This document shows positions 42,667-50,311 of a stretch of DNA of 57,387 nt, one piece after another. Each line of letters begins with the position of its first letter. Positions within the stretch are counted from its first letter, which is position 1. The stretch comes from UBA993 sp964485855 (GTDB taxonomy: Bacteria > Bacillota > Dethiobacteria > DTU022). The notes beneath the pieces were generated by a model. The model did no database searches. It saw only the letters and a list, made by a program, of their open reading frames with translations, and had not been told where the DNA came from. The stretch covers positions 1 through 57,387 of the forward strand of contig CAZAKI010000010.1 of NCBI GenBank assembly GCA_964485855.1. Direction: 5' to 3'. A program made the translations under genes and the position numbers.

Positions 42667-43518
42667 ATGAAGCGTACCAATAAAATAAATAATATAGTTG
42701 TTATATCAGATATACATGCGGGTTGTCAGTTAGGGCTTTGTCCTCCAGGGGCGATCAAATTAGATAACAGTGGTCATTATCATGCTTCTAAATTTCAAAG
42801 GGCCTCGTGGAAGGCGTGGATGGAATGGTGGGAAGAATCAGTACCGATGTTAACAAGGGAGGAGGATTATATAATAGTTGTTAATGGCGATATGGTTGAG
42901 GGTAGACACCACCAAGCAACAACAACTATCAGTAATAATCTTTCGATCCACTCAAAAATAGCAAGAAAGATCATGGAGCCTATTCTATTAAAAAAGAAAT
43001 GTAAGGGATATTATCATATAAGAGGAACCGAAGCACATGTCGGATTGTCGGCAGAAAATGAAGAAAAACTTGCCGAAAATTTAGAGGCAATGCAAGACGA
43101 AGAAACCAGGAATTATTCACGGTGGGAAATGTGGACAAGACTCGATAAAGCACTTATACATTTTACTCATCATGTTGGCACAACGTCAAGTAGCAGTTAC
43201 GAATCAACTGCCGTATTCAAAGAATTAGTTGAAGCATATAATGAGGCGGGGCGGTGGAAAGATGAACCGCCGGACGTCGTTGTAAGAAGCCATCGGCACA
43301 GAGCAATATATATCGGGCTGCCAGCTGGAAAGGGAATGGGTCTATCCTGCGTAACTCCAGGCTGGCAGTTAAAGACTCCCTTTGTTTATAAGCAAGCACT
43401 TGGCAAGGCATCGACTCCTCATGTCGGGGGTTGCGTAATCCGCACGGGAGACGAGGATGAAGTGTATGTCCGCTATCGAACATGGAAAATGAAAAGACCC
43501 AAAGAGGTTGTATTGTGA
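42667..43518 (+). CDS. Calcineurin-like metallophosphoesterase
   Basis: 283 residues. Metal motifs D15-I-H17, G74-D75, RGTEAH (119-124, in place of GNH), HHVG (168) and SHRHR (208-212). Phage relatives are presumed DNA phosphatases or nucleases. All motifs are present. Confidence 0.7.
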   Translation: MKRTNKINNIVVISDIHAGCQLGLCPPGAIKLDNSGHYHASKFQRASWKAWMEWWEESVPMLTREEDYIIVVNGDMVEGRHHQATTTISNNLSIHSKIARKIMEPILLKKKCKGYYHIRGTEAHVGLSAENEEKLAENLEAMQDEETRNYSRWEMWTRLDKALIHFTHHVGTTSSSSYESTAVFKELVEAYNEAGRWKDEPPDVVVRSHRHRAIYIGLPAGKGMGLSCVTPGWQLKTPFVYKQALGKASTPHVGGCVIRTGDEDEVYVRYRTWKMKRPKEVVL

Positions 43519-43748
43519 AAGAATTAGCTATTTCCGAAGCCGAATGGCAAGCAGAGATAGATCGCTTGCGTTGCCAGAAAAATAAAAGAATATGGACAAA
43601 AGAACAAGAAAAAATTTTGTTATATGCAAGAGACAAAGAAAACCCGGTGTCTTGGGACAACTTAATAGAATATTGGAAAAAGAGGGGTTGGGGAGGCATT
43701 GCACAAAACACATTGAAAAATAAATACGAGGAATTACACAAAAAATGA
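43515..43748 (+). CDS. Myb/SANT-like DNA-binding protein
   Basis: 77 residues from GTG overlapping the previous stop. Residues 27-70 (RIWTKEQEKILLYARD... TLKNKYEEL) have the three-helix, Trp-spaced SANT pattern. Possible regulator of late or early genes. Confidence 0.5.
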   Translation: MKELAISEAEWQAEIDRLRCQKNKRIWTKEQEKILLYARDKENPVSWDNLIEYWKKRGWGGIAQNTLKNKYEELHKK

Positions 43749-43951
43749 AGTTAATATTATCACCAAAGGATAACATCAATAAAATCGAATTACAGGGAGT
43801 GAAAACCTACTGCCAAGGCCAAGAAGGAAATACTGTTCTTGTGATATTCGAGGATGGACGTGCAAGGAATTACCCCATGTGCCATTTGTGGTATTGGGAA
43901 GGTCAAGTGCCGGCAAGCGAGGGACGGTCAAAGCCCCCCAAACAGGGGTGA
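43745..43951 (+). CDS. Small protein of unknown function
   Basis: 68 residues, ATGA overlap. Beta-rich (VLVIFEDGRARNYPMCHLWYW), resembling small barrel proteins. No family. Confidence 0.5.
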   Translation: MKLILSPKDNINKIELQGVKTYCQGQEGNTVLVIFEDGRARNYPMCHLWYWEGQVPASEGRSKPPKQG

Positions 43952-43998
43952 AATATTACATCAGCATTTTATAATGTGTTACATCTTGAGGTAACAAA

Positions 43999-44394
43999 AT
44001 GACCCCTCAAAATGAAATAAAACGACATGGTAAATGGCAAGGTGAACCACCGTTTGTCGAGGAAGTAGAGACGACCGATTTACCGAAGCAGGAGGGGGTC
44101 GGATTTTTTGCAAAGCTATGGATGAAACTCAATTATAAAAAGGCATATATCGGTTTAGGATTAATGGCAAGCGGAAAACTTTTACAGGGAATAGGACTAT
44201 TGGGTTTACCCTTCCTCGTCCCTATTGGAGAAGGTGTTTTTTATACGGGAAGCGCAGTTTTGGGGGGTGGGGTTTTACACAAAGTTTTTAAAGCTGAGAA
44301 AGAAGTCAAGGGAAAAACAGATGGAAATCCGTGGTGGGAGAGGTTGTTGTTTTTGTTAATTGAAACTTTAAAACAATTCAAGAAAGCGAGGTGA
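43999..44394 (+). CDS. Membrane protein, possible holin
   Basis: 131 residues. Charged N-terminus then two hydrophobic Gly-rich segments (YIGLGLMASGKLLQGIGLLG and LVPIGEGVFYTGSAVLGGG) and a basic tail. Overlaps the next gene's region. Could be a second holin or a virion membrane protein. Confidence 0.45.
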   Translation: MTPQNEIKRHGKWQGEPPFVEEVETTDLPKQEGVGFFAKLWMKLNYKKAYIGLGLMASGKLLQGIGLLGLPFLVPIGEGVFYTGSAVLGGGVLHKVFKAEKEVKGKTDGNPWWERLLFLLIETLKQFKKAR

Positions 44395-44399
44395 AGAAA

Positions 44400-44741
44400 A
44401 TGGGTATCGAAAACATCAAAGAAATTGTCAAGTTCGTAGGAGAGTTCGTCAAAGCAATGGTGAAAACCCTTGAAGACGAACATTTCAGCTTTACCGATCT
44501 TCCGTATTTCGCAACGGCAGGAAAAGCCCTTTCCGCGGCAATCAAGGGAATCGGTGATGTATCAGCCGAATTTGGGGATATGGATGAAACCGAACGTGCC
44601 GAGATTATTGCCTTTGTCAAAGATGAATTTGATCTCCCGGACGATGAGGTTGAAGAATTTATCGAGAAGGTATTTCGGGCCGGAATCTATATCGCAGATG
44701 CCTTTACATACGGCTTGGAAGTTTTCGGCAAAGAAAAATAA
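44400..44741 (+). CDS. Acidic helical protein of unknown function
   Basis: 113 residues, ATG behind GAGGTGAAG. All-helical, very acidic second half (DDEVEEFIEKVF). Last gene before a terminator. Confidence 0.55.
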   Translation: MGIENIKEIVKFVGEFVKAMVKTLEDEHFSFTDLPYFATAGKALSAAIKGIGDVSAEFGDMDETERAEIIAFVKDEFDLPDDEVEEFIEKVFRAGIYIADAFTYGLEVFGKEK

Positions 44742-44766
44742 TCTTTCCATCCCTCCCCCCCCGCAG

Positions 44767-44799
44767 GGCCAGTCTTTCGAGGCTGGCCTTGTTGTTTTA
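44767..44799 (+). terminator. Rho-independent terminator
   Basis: GGCCAG / CTGGCC stem extended by T-G and C-G, followed by TTGTTGTTTT. Ends the 41.2-44.7 kb operon. Confidence 0.75.
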
Positions 44800-44843
44800 G
44801 ATCGTTTTGTTGATGTTAACAAAACGATGAAAACCGCAAAAAG

Positions 44844-44950
44844 TGTATCATCCGTGAAATCTGTTCAAAATGATACAACTGACCTTACTATAATGAATAT
44901 ATATACTTATCAAATATTATACATTTTTAATTGTGTATCAAGTTGAGACA
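44844..44950 (+). promoter_or_regulatory. Operator/promoter region of the replication-repair operon
   Basis: TGTATCAT (44844-44851) and ATGATACA (44870-44877) form a perfect inverted repeat, and TGTATCA recurs at 44934. A TATAAT (44889) lies 11 bases after the second half-site, so a bound protein would cover the promoter. The whole 44.80-45.08 kb gap is AT-rich and free of genes. The binding protein is not identified. Confidence 0.55.
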
Positions 44951-45084
44951 ATTTTGATATATACATAAAAAGTGTTATTCGTAAGTATATAAAAAACAAC
45001 AGCAAAATTGTTTTGGTACGGTATTTGTAATAGATATAAATGAACGCATAAGAGATAAACAAACCCCAAAAGTTGGAGGAAAAA

Positions 45085-45471
45085 ATGGAAACCGTGACAA
45101 GTAACGACCCAAATGTCAGACTCACGATTAAAACGAACATCCAATTTAAAACCCTCGACGAAACCAAGCTCGACACAATCAAGCCTGTTGAACTGGCAAA
45201 TGCTTTCCGGGCACTTGCCAATGGTATTATCGGTAGTTCTATGTATCTTTCGTCTGTCGGCGGCAAACCATGTGGCGTACCGACTCAGACACCGACTACA
45301 TTGGCCTCCGCAAATATTGGCGACGGTCTGGTTGGCATCACACGGTTGGAACCCGGCCAATACCAGCTTACCATCAAGCGCGTCGTGGAGGCAGAATGTT
45401 ACCATAATGGCAGTATCTCGCGCAGCCACAAGGCCGTCCACACGGATGACGGATGGCAGAAAGTGGGGTGA
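45085..45471 (+). CDS. Unknown protein, first of the early operon
   Basis: 128 residues behind GGAGG. Alternating strand/helix, with VELANAFRALANGIIGSSM in the middle. No family. Confidence 0.5.
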   Translation: METVTSNDPNVRLTIKTNIQFKTLDETKLDTIKPVELANAFRALANGIIGSSMYLSSVGGKPCGVPTQTPTTLASANIGDGLVGITRLEPGQYQLTIKRVVEAECYHNGSISRSHKAVHTDDGWQKVG

Positions 45472-45562
45472 ACTATACAAGAGGGTTCTGGAGGAAATCA
45501 AAACTTGGCCTCCAGAGAGATTCACTCCCGAAGGTTGGCAGTATCACGACTGGAGAAAATGA
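45446..45562 (+). CDS. Small protein of unknown function
   Basis: 38 residues, overlapping the end of the previous gene by 26 bases and ending one base before the next start. Natural-looking Trp-rich helix (WGELYKRVLEEIKTWPPERF). No good ribosome site, so tentative. Confidence 0.4.
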   Translation: MTDGRKWGELYKRVLEEIKTWPPERFTPEGWQYHDWRK

Positions 45563-45563
45563 C

Positions 45564-45965
45564 ATGCGACTCTGGCACGAAGATATAATCGATAAGCTAC
45601 CAGACCGTAAAACGTCTGGCGATCCCAAGAAAAGCCAGTTGAATGGCCTGCATCGAGAATGCTGTGGAATGCGTGGAAAGGGCTGGGGCAAGAAAGGCGG
45701 AGTCGTCGGGTATGTCTGGAAATATCCCTACGCATATCTTTATTTGTATCATAAAAAAGTTATGCATGAATTGTTATGTCGGGGTTATAATATAGATAGA
45801 CGTTGGCTTGATTCCTTTTATCGAGGGAAAAAACTGGGTTATGATTATTCACTCGAAATATCTGGACACTTAAAGTTTGACAGAACGCCTATTTTCCCAG
45901 AACACGACGAAGCCTATTTGCAAGAATGTATAGACAACCTTAGAAAGAAAGGAGTAGAATTATGA
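45564..45965 (+). CDS. Pyrimidine-dimer DNA glycosylase family protein (DenV-like)
   Basis: 133 residues from ATG behind GGAG. MRLWHEDIIDKLP at the start, GLHRECCGMRGKGWGKK (28-44), VGYVWKYPYAYLYLYHKKVM and the late YRGKKLGYDY segment match the T4 endonuclease V-related family. An insertion (17-25) replaces the usual short loop. Would start base-excision repair of UV dimers in phage DNA. Confidence 0.7.
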   Translation: MRLWHEDIIDKLPDRKTSGDPKKSQLNGLHRECCGMRGKGWGKKGGVVGYVWKYPYAYLYLYHKKVMHELLCRGYNIDRRWLDSFYRGKKLGYDYSLEISGHLKFDRTPIFPEHDEAYLQECIDNLRKKGVEL

Positions 45966-46558
45966 AAAAGCAGATTGAACTAAGGAATCGCTTTACTAAC
46001 GAAATTATAGTAGCTGGTAAATATGCGGATATCAGGTGGGCTGTTGAGGAAAACAGGGCTGATCTCATGGGAGCCAACCTCCGGGGAGCCAACCTCCAGG
46101 AAGCCAACCTCCGGGGAGCCAACCTCCAGGGAGCCAACCTCCAGGGAGCCAACCTCCAGGGAGCCGACCTCCGGGGAGCCAACCTCCAGGGAGCCGACCT
46201 CCGGGGAGCCAACCTCCAGGGAGCCAACCTCTGGGGAGCCGACCTCCGGGGAGCCAACCTCTGGGGAGCCAACCTCCGGGGAGCCAACCTCCAGGGAGCC
46301 AACCTCCGGGAAGCCGACCTCCAGGGAGCCGACCTCCGGGGAGCCGATCTTGATTTTTCTTGCTGGCCCCTATGGTGTGGGTCGTTCGGTGTTATTGTTG
46401 ACATAGACAAAATTTATCAACTTGCCTTACATATATGCAAGTGTAGGGTTGAGGGAAGTAAAGAAGATAAAGAGGAGTTTGCCAAGATCAAAGATTTCCT
46501 CCGCCCTTATGCGAACAAGTTTCATCGAATTGGACAAGATGTTAAAGGTGTAGAATGA
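45962..46558 (+). CDS. Pentapeptide-repeat protein
   Basis: 198 residues. About 20 A(N/D)L(R/Q/W)G-type repeats (33-131) predict a right-handed quadrilateral beta-helix that can mimic DNA, as in gyrase-protecting Qnr/MfpA. C-terminal domain (132-198) has CWPLWCGSFGVIVD and HICKC, seen after such helices in other phage proteins. May inhibit a host DNA-binding enzyme. Confidence 0.75.
   Translation: MKKQIELRNRFTNEIIVAGKYADIRWAVEENRADLMGANLRGANLQEANLRGANLQGANLQGANLQGADLRGANLQGADLRGANLQGANLWGADLRGANLWGANLRGANLQGANLREADLQGADLRGADLDFSCWPLWCGSFGVIVDIDKIYQLALHICKCRVEGSKEDKEEFAKIKDFLRPYANKFHRIGQDVKGVE
46056..46350 (+). repeat. 15-bp tandem repeat array
   Basis: About 20 units of GGAGCCAACCTCCRG type with few changes, coding the pentapeptide helix. 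Uniformity at third positions suggests recent expansion or conversion. Confidence 0.85.
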
Positions 46559-46761
46559 ACTTCGAAAATGATAAATTCTGGGAATCCGCGACAATCGTTT
46601 CCCAGAGATGGATCGAGGAAAGGCTTACGGATTTAAGCTATACCAAGAATGGGATTTATTATTCTTGGAGCTTAGTCAACGGACGGTGGGAATTGCAGGA
46701 GGAGAGGGAAATTCAGGGGCGAGAACCCTCCTCATCCCCTAAACGGCACGGCGGCGAGTGA
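46555..46761 (+). CDS. Small protein of unknown function
   Basis: 68 residues, ATGA overlap with the pentapeptide gene. Trp-rich core (SYTKNGIYYSWSLVNGRWEL); the last 12 residues (REPSSSPKRHGGE) are read from a GC-rich hairpin region and look like an added tail. Confidence 0.5.
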   Translation: MNFENDKFWESATIVSQRWIEERLTDLSYTKNGIYYSWSLVNGRWELQEEREIQGREPSSSPKRHGGE

Positions 46762-46783
46762 GAGCGACGGCTTGTCGCCGTGC
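46746..46783 (+). other. GC-rich hairpin after the 46555 gene
   Basis: GCACGGCG (46746-46753) pairs with CGCCGTGC (46776-46783). A TAACC follows. No T tract, so not a standard terminator. May be an attC remnant. Confidence 0.4.
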
Positions 46784-46847
46784 TAACCTCTAAAAGGAAA
46801 TAATAATGGGTTGGTGTTGATGTAATTTTATATACGGAGGTGCACTA

Positions 46848-47171
46848 ATGGCGAATTGGAAATTTAGATTAGACTTGAAAGATGTGTGGGAAAAATTGGA
46901 TAGCGAAGAAATCCCCATATCAGAAGGCGGTCTAATTATCGAAGCGAAAATTAATGATTTAATTTCTAAAATTAATCCCAATAACAACGAAGAAATCGAA
47001 GAAGAATTTGCCCTTGATGAATTGTTTGACATTGCTACCAATATGGCCTCTGTCGTAGACGTGGAGGATTTTGATTGTCAAATGGGGCGACTTTATGATT
47101 GGGGAGACACAAAATTGTCAAATAGAAAGTGGCCGGAAGATAGAATGTGTTGGATAGCGACTTCCTTTTAA
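46848..47171 (+). CDS. Acidic protein of unknown function
   Basis: 107 residues behind ACGGAGG. Highly acidic middle (NNNEEIEEEFALDELFDIA). Composition similar to DNA-mimic proteins, but no family recognised. Confidence 0.55.
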   Translation: MANWKFRLDLKDVWEKLDSEEIPISEGGLIIEAKINDLISKINPNNNEEIEEEFALDELFDIATNMASVVDVEDFDCQMGRLYDWGDTKLSNRKWPEDRMCWIATSF

Positions 47172-47188
47172 CGTAAATGAAAAAACAC

Positions 47189-47217
47189 TTGACTTTTTGA
47201 ATTGACTTTGTTATATT
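47189..47217 (+). promoter_or_regulatory. Strong predicted promoter of the structured RNA region
   Basis: TTGACT, 17 bases, TATATT, with CTTGACTTTT and TATATTCAA in common with the promoter at 41168. Confidence 0.7.
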
Positions 47218-47230
47218 CAATTAACCCAAC

Positions 47231-47547
47231 GAAGGGGGTTTAATGATCCAGAAAGTAAAAATAGGAAGCGACTTTTCGGGCGTCCCGTGCCTTGACCCCC
47301 TTCATGTTTTCCATGCGGGGCGTCCGAATATTTTTGAGGGAGTGGCGGAAAGGGTTAGACGCAACCCGACGGGGCGTGTATCGGGGCCACGATACAGTGC
47401 AGGTTCGAATCCTGCCTCCCTCTCTATGGAGCGGGAAAATATCACAGTTTCGGGGTTGTTGGCAGCAGAGATGCTGTCCCGCTCCTACTTCCCCCCCAAG
47501 GCGGGCACGGCTGGTATACTCGTGGATGCTGGCCGTGCCATATTTTA
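47231..47547 (+). ncRNA. Structured RNA region of about 320 nt
   Basis: Follows the promoter directly. GAAGGGGGT (47231-47239) pairs with ACCCCCTTC (47295-47303). Then come the tRNA-like element, GGAGCGGGA/TCCCGCTCC (47428-47436/47477-47485) enclosing CAGCA/TGCTG, and GGCACGGC/GCCGTGCC (47504-47511/47532-47539) followed by ATATTTT. Density of exact stems suggests RNA function. A 101-codon frame through it looks accidental. Confidence 0.5.
47336..47423 (+). tRNA. tRNA-like cloverleaf without a normal anticodon arm
   Basis: 88 nt. Acceptor GAGGGAG/CTCCCTC plus T, T-arm GCAGG-TTCGAAT-CCTGC, and class II-like TGGCGG after the acceptor. In place of a D-arm, GGGTT/AACCC (47352-47367) can pair; the middle arm is a 7-bp TGTATCG/CGATACA stem with loop GGGCCA (47377-47396), which is not a decoding loop. 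No CCA encoded. Could be a decayed Leu/Ser-type tRNA, a tRNA mimic, or an attachment-site-like remnant. Confidence 0.45.
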
Positions 47548-47557
47548 AGAGGCAAAA

Positions 47558-47905
47558 ATGAATTGTAATAATGTGTATTGTATAAAATATAACGAGGATT
47601 GTGAGGGGAATTGTGCAATCTGGGATGCAGAAGATAGGATTCATTGTTTGCCGAGAATTAAATTTGTAAAAGAAATCAAGGTGGGGAAATCTGGTGCGAA
47701 TAGCCAGAACGAAGAGGCGAGGCAGGAACTGGACGAGGATGAGAAGGAACGAGTCCCATATTTAAGAAAGATAACTGAATATGAAGGGTTGGGCTGGTAT
47801 TTAATTTTCCGTGACGGGGAATTTAAAACAACAGAATGGGAATGTTATGTCAGGGAAGAGTTATCCGATGAGGGGGAGGTGTGGAAAATTGAAAGTTATG
47901 AATGA
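47558..47905 (+). CDS. Cys-rich protein with linker
   Basis: 115 residues. N-terminal CNNVYCIKYNEDCEGNC (zinc-like), a linker near 45-65 (GKSGANSQNEEARQELDED) whose DNA partly resembles the attC-arm linkers, then an aromatic C-terminal domain (GLGWYLIFRDGEFKTTEW). Same three-part layout as the cassette proteins though no attC left arm is seen upstream. Confidence 0.55.
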   Translation: MNCNNVYCIKYNEDCEGNCAIWDAEDRIHCLPRIKFVKEIKVGKSGANSQNEEARQELDEDEKERVPYLRKITEYEGLGWYLIFRDGEFKTTEWECYVREELSDEGEVWKIESYE

Positions 47906-47975
47906 GAAGTCCGATCTAATGGAGCTTACAATGAAAATCATTTTTTTGATTCTTTTTTAAGGGGAGCGACGAGAG

Positions 47976-48407
47976 ATGACAAACCAAAAAGCCATATCAA
48001 TGCTAATAGCTATGACGGGAAGCATAAAAGAAATTAGAGAGGATCACGAATTTACCGAAGCCATAAAAAAGGCAATTGAGGCATTGGAAACATTGCAAGG
48101 TGTATGTGATGGTTCGGCGACGCTTAATCCAATTGAGATATTTGATAGTATGGACATTGATGATGAGCGCAGTATCGTTGAAGCACTATATGAATTACAA
48201 AAAGGAAATATCTCATGTCGTGCTATGGCACAAAAGATTAGAGGTTTTGTAAAAGAGAATGAAAAATGGGAACCGGGAGCAAAATCCGCTGTTGAGCCGA
48301 TTGGTAGCCAGGGTAGCGGATCGGTGATGAAGGTGGATGTCAAAAACTGGGATAGGGTGATAAAGAGATTTTGGGGATGGGTTGATAAAAGATACGGGTA
48401 TAAGTGA
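47976..48407 (+). CDS. Helical protein with glycine-rich linker
   Basis: 143 residues, AAGGGGAG upstream. Helical N-terminal domain (1-95), linker GAKSAVEPIGSQGSGS near 101-116 (DNA resembles that of the 1946 linker, AAATCCG start), then a short basic Trp-rich tail. Function unknown. Confidence 0.55.
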   Translation: MTNQKAISMLIAMTGSIKEIREDHEFTEAIKKAIEALETLQGVCDGSATLNPIEIFDSMDIDDERSIVEALYELQKGNISCRAMAQKIRGFVKENEKWEPGAKSAVEPIGSQGSGSVMKVDVKNWDRVIKRFWGWVDKRYGYK

Positions 48408-48426
48408 ATATGGGAAGGATAAGTTA

Positions 48427-48861
48427 ATGAAAACCATTTTTTTAATACTGCTGATTCCTACCATGCTTTCCGCTCAATCTTACAATGAATGGCATGGGAT
48501 ACGAATAAAACAGGGTGGGCCGGATTTCGACGGCTGGTCAATCGGGCACATGGCGGGAGGGATTGTGGGCTATGGTGGATTGAGGGCACTTAAAGTCAAA
48601 CCCATCTACGCTGTGCTTGGAACTGTCGCCGGAGGATATATCTATGAAATTTACAAGGACGGCCTCGGAAATAAAATCCCCCTCACAGGAGGGCGTGACC
48701 ATCGAGGAGCCGACTTGAAAGGCGACCCTGTCTGGGTGGCAGTTGGCGGGTGTGTTGGCGTATTGCTTGAAGCATCTTTTAAGATTATCAAATTATCAGA
48801 GCGGAAACAAGTAGCCATAAATATGTCACCATGTAGAATTGCAATTCAGGTGCAAATATAA
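48427..48861 (+). CDS. Secreted membrane-associated protein (YfiM-like?)
   Basis: 144 residues. Signal peptide ends MLSA-QS (16). Gly-rich segments (HMAGGIVGYGGLRAL, AVLGTVAGGYIYEIYKD) and WVAVGGCVGVLLE resemble the small YfiM-type phage lipoproteins, which have a conserved H, E and D in such segments. Weak resemblance. Confidence 0.4.
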   Translation: MKTIFLILLIPTMLSAQSYNEWHGIRIKQGGPDFDGWSIGHMAGGIVGYGGLRALKVKPIYAVLGTVAGGYIYEIYKDGLGNKIPLTGGRDHRGADLKGDPVWVAVGGCVGVLLEASFKIIKLSERKQVAINMSPCRIAIQVQI

Positions 48862-49023
48862 ATGACAAACCCATCCTTAGCTGCTTACCGCCGTAGGCGG
48901 TTGCAGGATAGGAGGAGTGACAAAGGGATGTCAAACCCGAATAGGCATTCGTACAAATCACTCGCCGGACGGGCCGGAAACCGGAATCGAGGTACTTCGG
49001 GTGGATGGGTTTGTCATAAATAA
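48862..49023 (+). CDS. Small basic protein
   Basis: 53 residues, starting immediately after the previous stop. Very Arg-rich (YRRRRLQDRRSDKG) and likely to bind nucleic acid. GC-rich relative to neighbours. Tentative. Confidence 0.4.
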   Translation: MTNPSLAAYRRRRLQDRRSDKGMSNPNRHSYKSLAGRAGNRNRGTSGGWVCHK

Positions 49024-49040
49024 AAGCAAGGGGTGAAAAA

Positions 49041-49262
49041 ATGAACATGAAAGAATGGAATAAAGCGGTCGCGGAAATAAAGCGTCTTGCTTCTCAAGAC
49101 GTTGTGCACTTGGACATTGGGGAAACGATTGTGCCAGGCGAAGAAGCAAAGGGGCCAAGTGTACGTATCTTAATAGGACACGATCCGGCCACGGAAATAC
49201 GAGGGAATAATATCAGAGAAGCGCTCAATAAATTTCGGGCGTATATGGGAGGGAAATCATGA
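49041..49262 (+). CDS. Small protein of unknown function
   Basis: 73 residues, AAGGGGTG before the ATG. Helix, two strands, helix (IKRLASQDVVHLDIGETI... NIREALNKFRAYM). ATGA overlap with the next gene. Confidence 0.55.
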   Translation: MNMKEWNKAVAEIKRLASQDVVHLDIGETIVPGEEAKGPSVRILIGHDPATEIRGNNIREALNKFRAYMGGKS

Positions 49263-49459
49263 GTCTTTTAGATGCTTTACAACAACAGATTAATCGCTTA
49301 GAAATGCTTTTGAGGGTAGCGCATCAAATAATCGACGACCAACAAGAACGGCTTGCTCTTTTGGAACAAGAGGATGAATGGAGGGAGGAAAAGGCGTTTT
49401 TAGATGCACAGGATCGCTTGTTCAATGAAGGTGTTCGACAAGTACACGGAGAAACGTAA
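49259..49459 (+). CDS. Small coiled-coil protein
   Basis: 66 residues, coiled coil throughout (LLDALQQQINRLEMLLRVAH...). Its stop overlaps the nuclease start (TAATG), so it may be a partner of that protein. Confidence 0.55.
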   Translation: MSLLDALQQQINRLEMLLRVAHQIIDDQQERLALLEQEDEWREEKAFLDAQDRLFNEGVRQVHGET

Positions 49460-50301
49460 TGGCCAAGGTAAGAAGTTTAGAGATAGAAACATCTTTCGGC
49501 GGTGTAATTTCTGAAGCCCCCTTTGAAAACGTTAAGCCACTTTATCGAGATAAAATTATTATCGATATTGAAGAAGGGGACGATCCAGCCGAAATCAGAA
49601 AAAGTTATCGCAAGCTTTTGCAAGATGAACAAATCTGTGAATTTGATCTTTTGAAAAACAAATTGAAGTCCGATCTCCTTCAAATCCAATATCAAAATAT
49701 CAAATTTAGAGAAAAAGGTGGAAAACAATATCCGCGAGTTTCATCCATTATTTATTGGATGAAAGACTGGCGAATCAGTGAATCCGATCTTGCTCAATAT
49801 GCTGCTCGTGGTCATCTTATTCATAAGCTCTGTGAATATTTTATCTATAATCAAATTTGGTTATCGTTAGAAGAGTTGGCAGAAAAAGACCCAGAATGTA
49901 ATAAAGATATTACATTAATGCTCAGTGGGTCGCTTAAGCTCTCTGTGGATGATTGTAGTCATAAACAGTTTTTTGAAACACATGGTAAGGATTTCCAGTT
50001 TGATTTTGTTGAGGAAACCGTTTTCAACGAAGAATATTTTTATACCGGATGTTTCGACGGAGAAGGATTTTATAAAGGTAAAAAATCAATCATTGATCTC
50101 AAAACGGGTTCCTGGGAATGGAAACAGTTGGCAGCGTATGCGCGATGCAGGGATAAAATCGAACAATTGGTTATTTGTCCTGTTGGTCCTAACGATAACA
50201 AAAGTGGCGTGAAAAAACCCGTTGTTTGTACGAACATTGACATGGAATTTAATAATTTTTTGAAGGATAGGGCAGAGTTCAAAAAAAGATTTGGAATCTA
50301 A
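49459..50301 (+). CDS. PD-(D/E)XK nuclease, RecB/exonuclease-like
   Basis: 280 residues. Motifs: ARGHLIHKL (116-124, GxxxH), E185, GCFDGEG with D200, IDLKTG with D213 and K215, and QLAAYA (223-228). This is the RecB-family order and suggests a 5'-3' exonuclease for recombination or an end-processing enzyme. Followed by SSB and NinG, forming a recombination module. Confidence 0.7.
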   Translation: MAKVRSLEIETSFGGVISEAPFENVKPLYRDKIIIDIEEGDDPAEIRKSYRKLLQDEQICEFDLLKNKLKSDLLQIQYQNIKFREKGGKQYPRVSSIIYWMKDWRISESDLAQYAARGHLIHKLCEYFIYNQIWLSLEELAEKDPECNKDITLMLSGSLKLSVDDCSHKQFFETHGKDFQFDFVEETVFNEEYFYTGCFDGEGFYKGKKSIIDLKTGSWEWKQLAAYARCRDKIEQLVICPVGPNDNKSGVKKPVVCTNIDMEFNNFLKDRAEFKKRFGI

Positions 50302-50311
50302 GGAGGATAAT

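Noticed and set aside
46056..46350. CRISPR-like tandem repeat
   Set aside because: The 15-bp units are contiguous with no spacers and encode pentapeptides.
45940..46410. Long repeat-rich frames on both strands over the pentapeptide region
   Set aside because: These follow automatically from the 15-bp repeat, which leaves all frames open. Only the A(N/D)LxG frame gives a known fold and has proper overlaps.
47243..47548. 101-codon frame starting MIQKVKIGSDFSG
   Set aside because: It runs through the tRNA-like element and several exact hairpins, and its second half reads like translated tRNA. It has a GGGGG before the ATG, so it is not impossible, but RNA function fits better.
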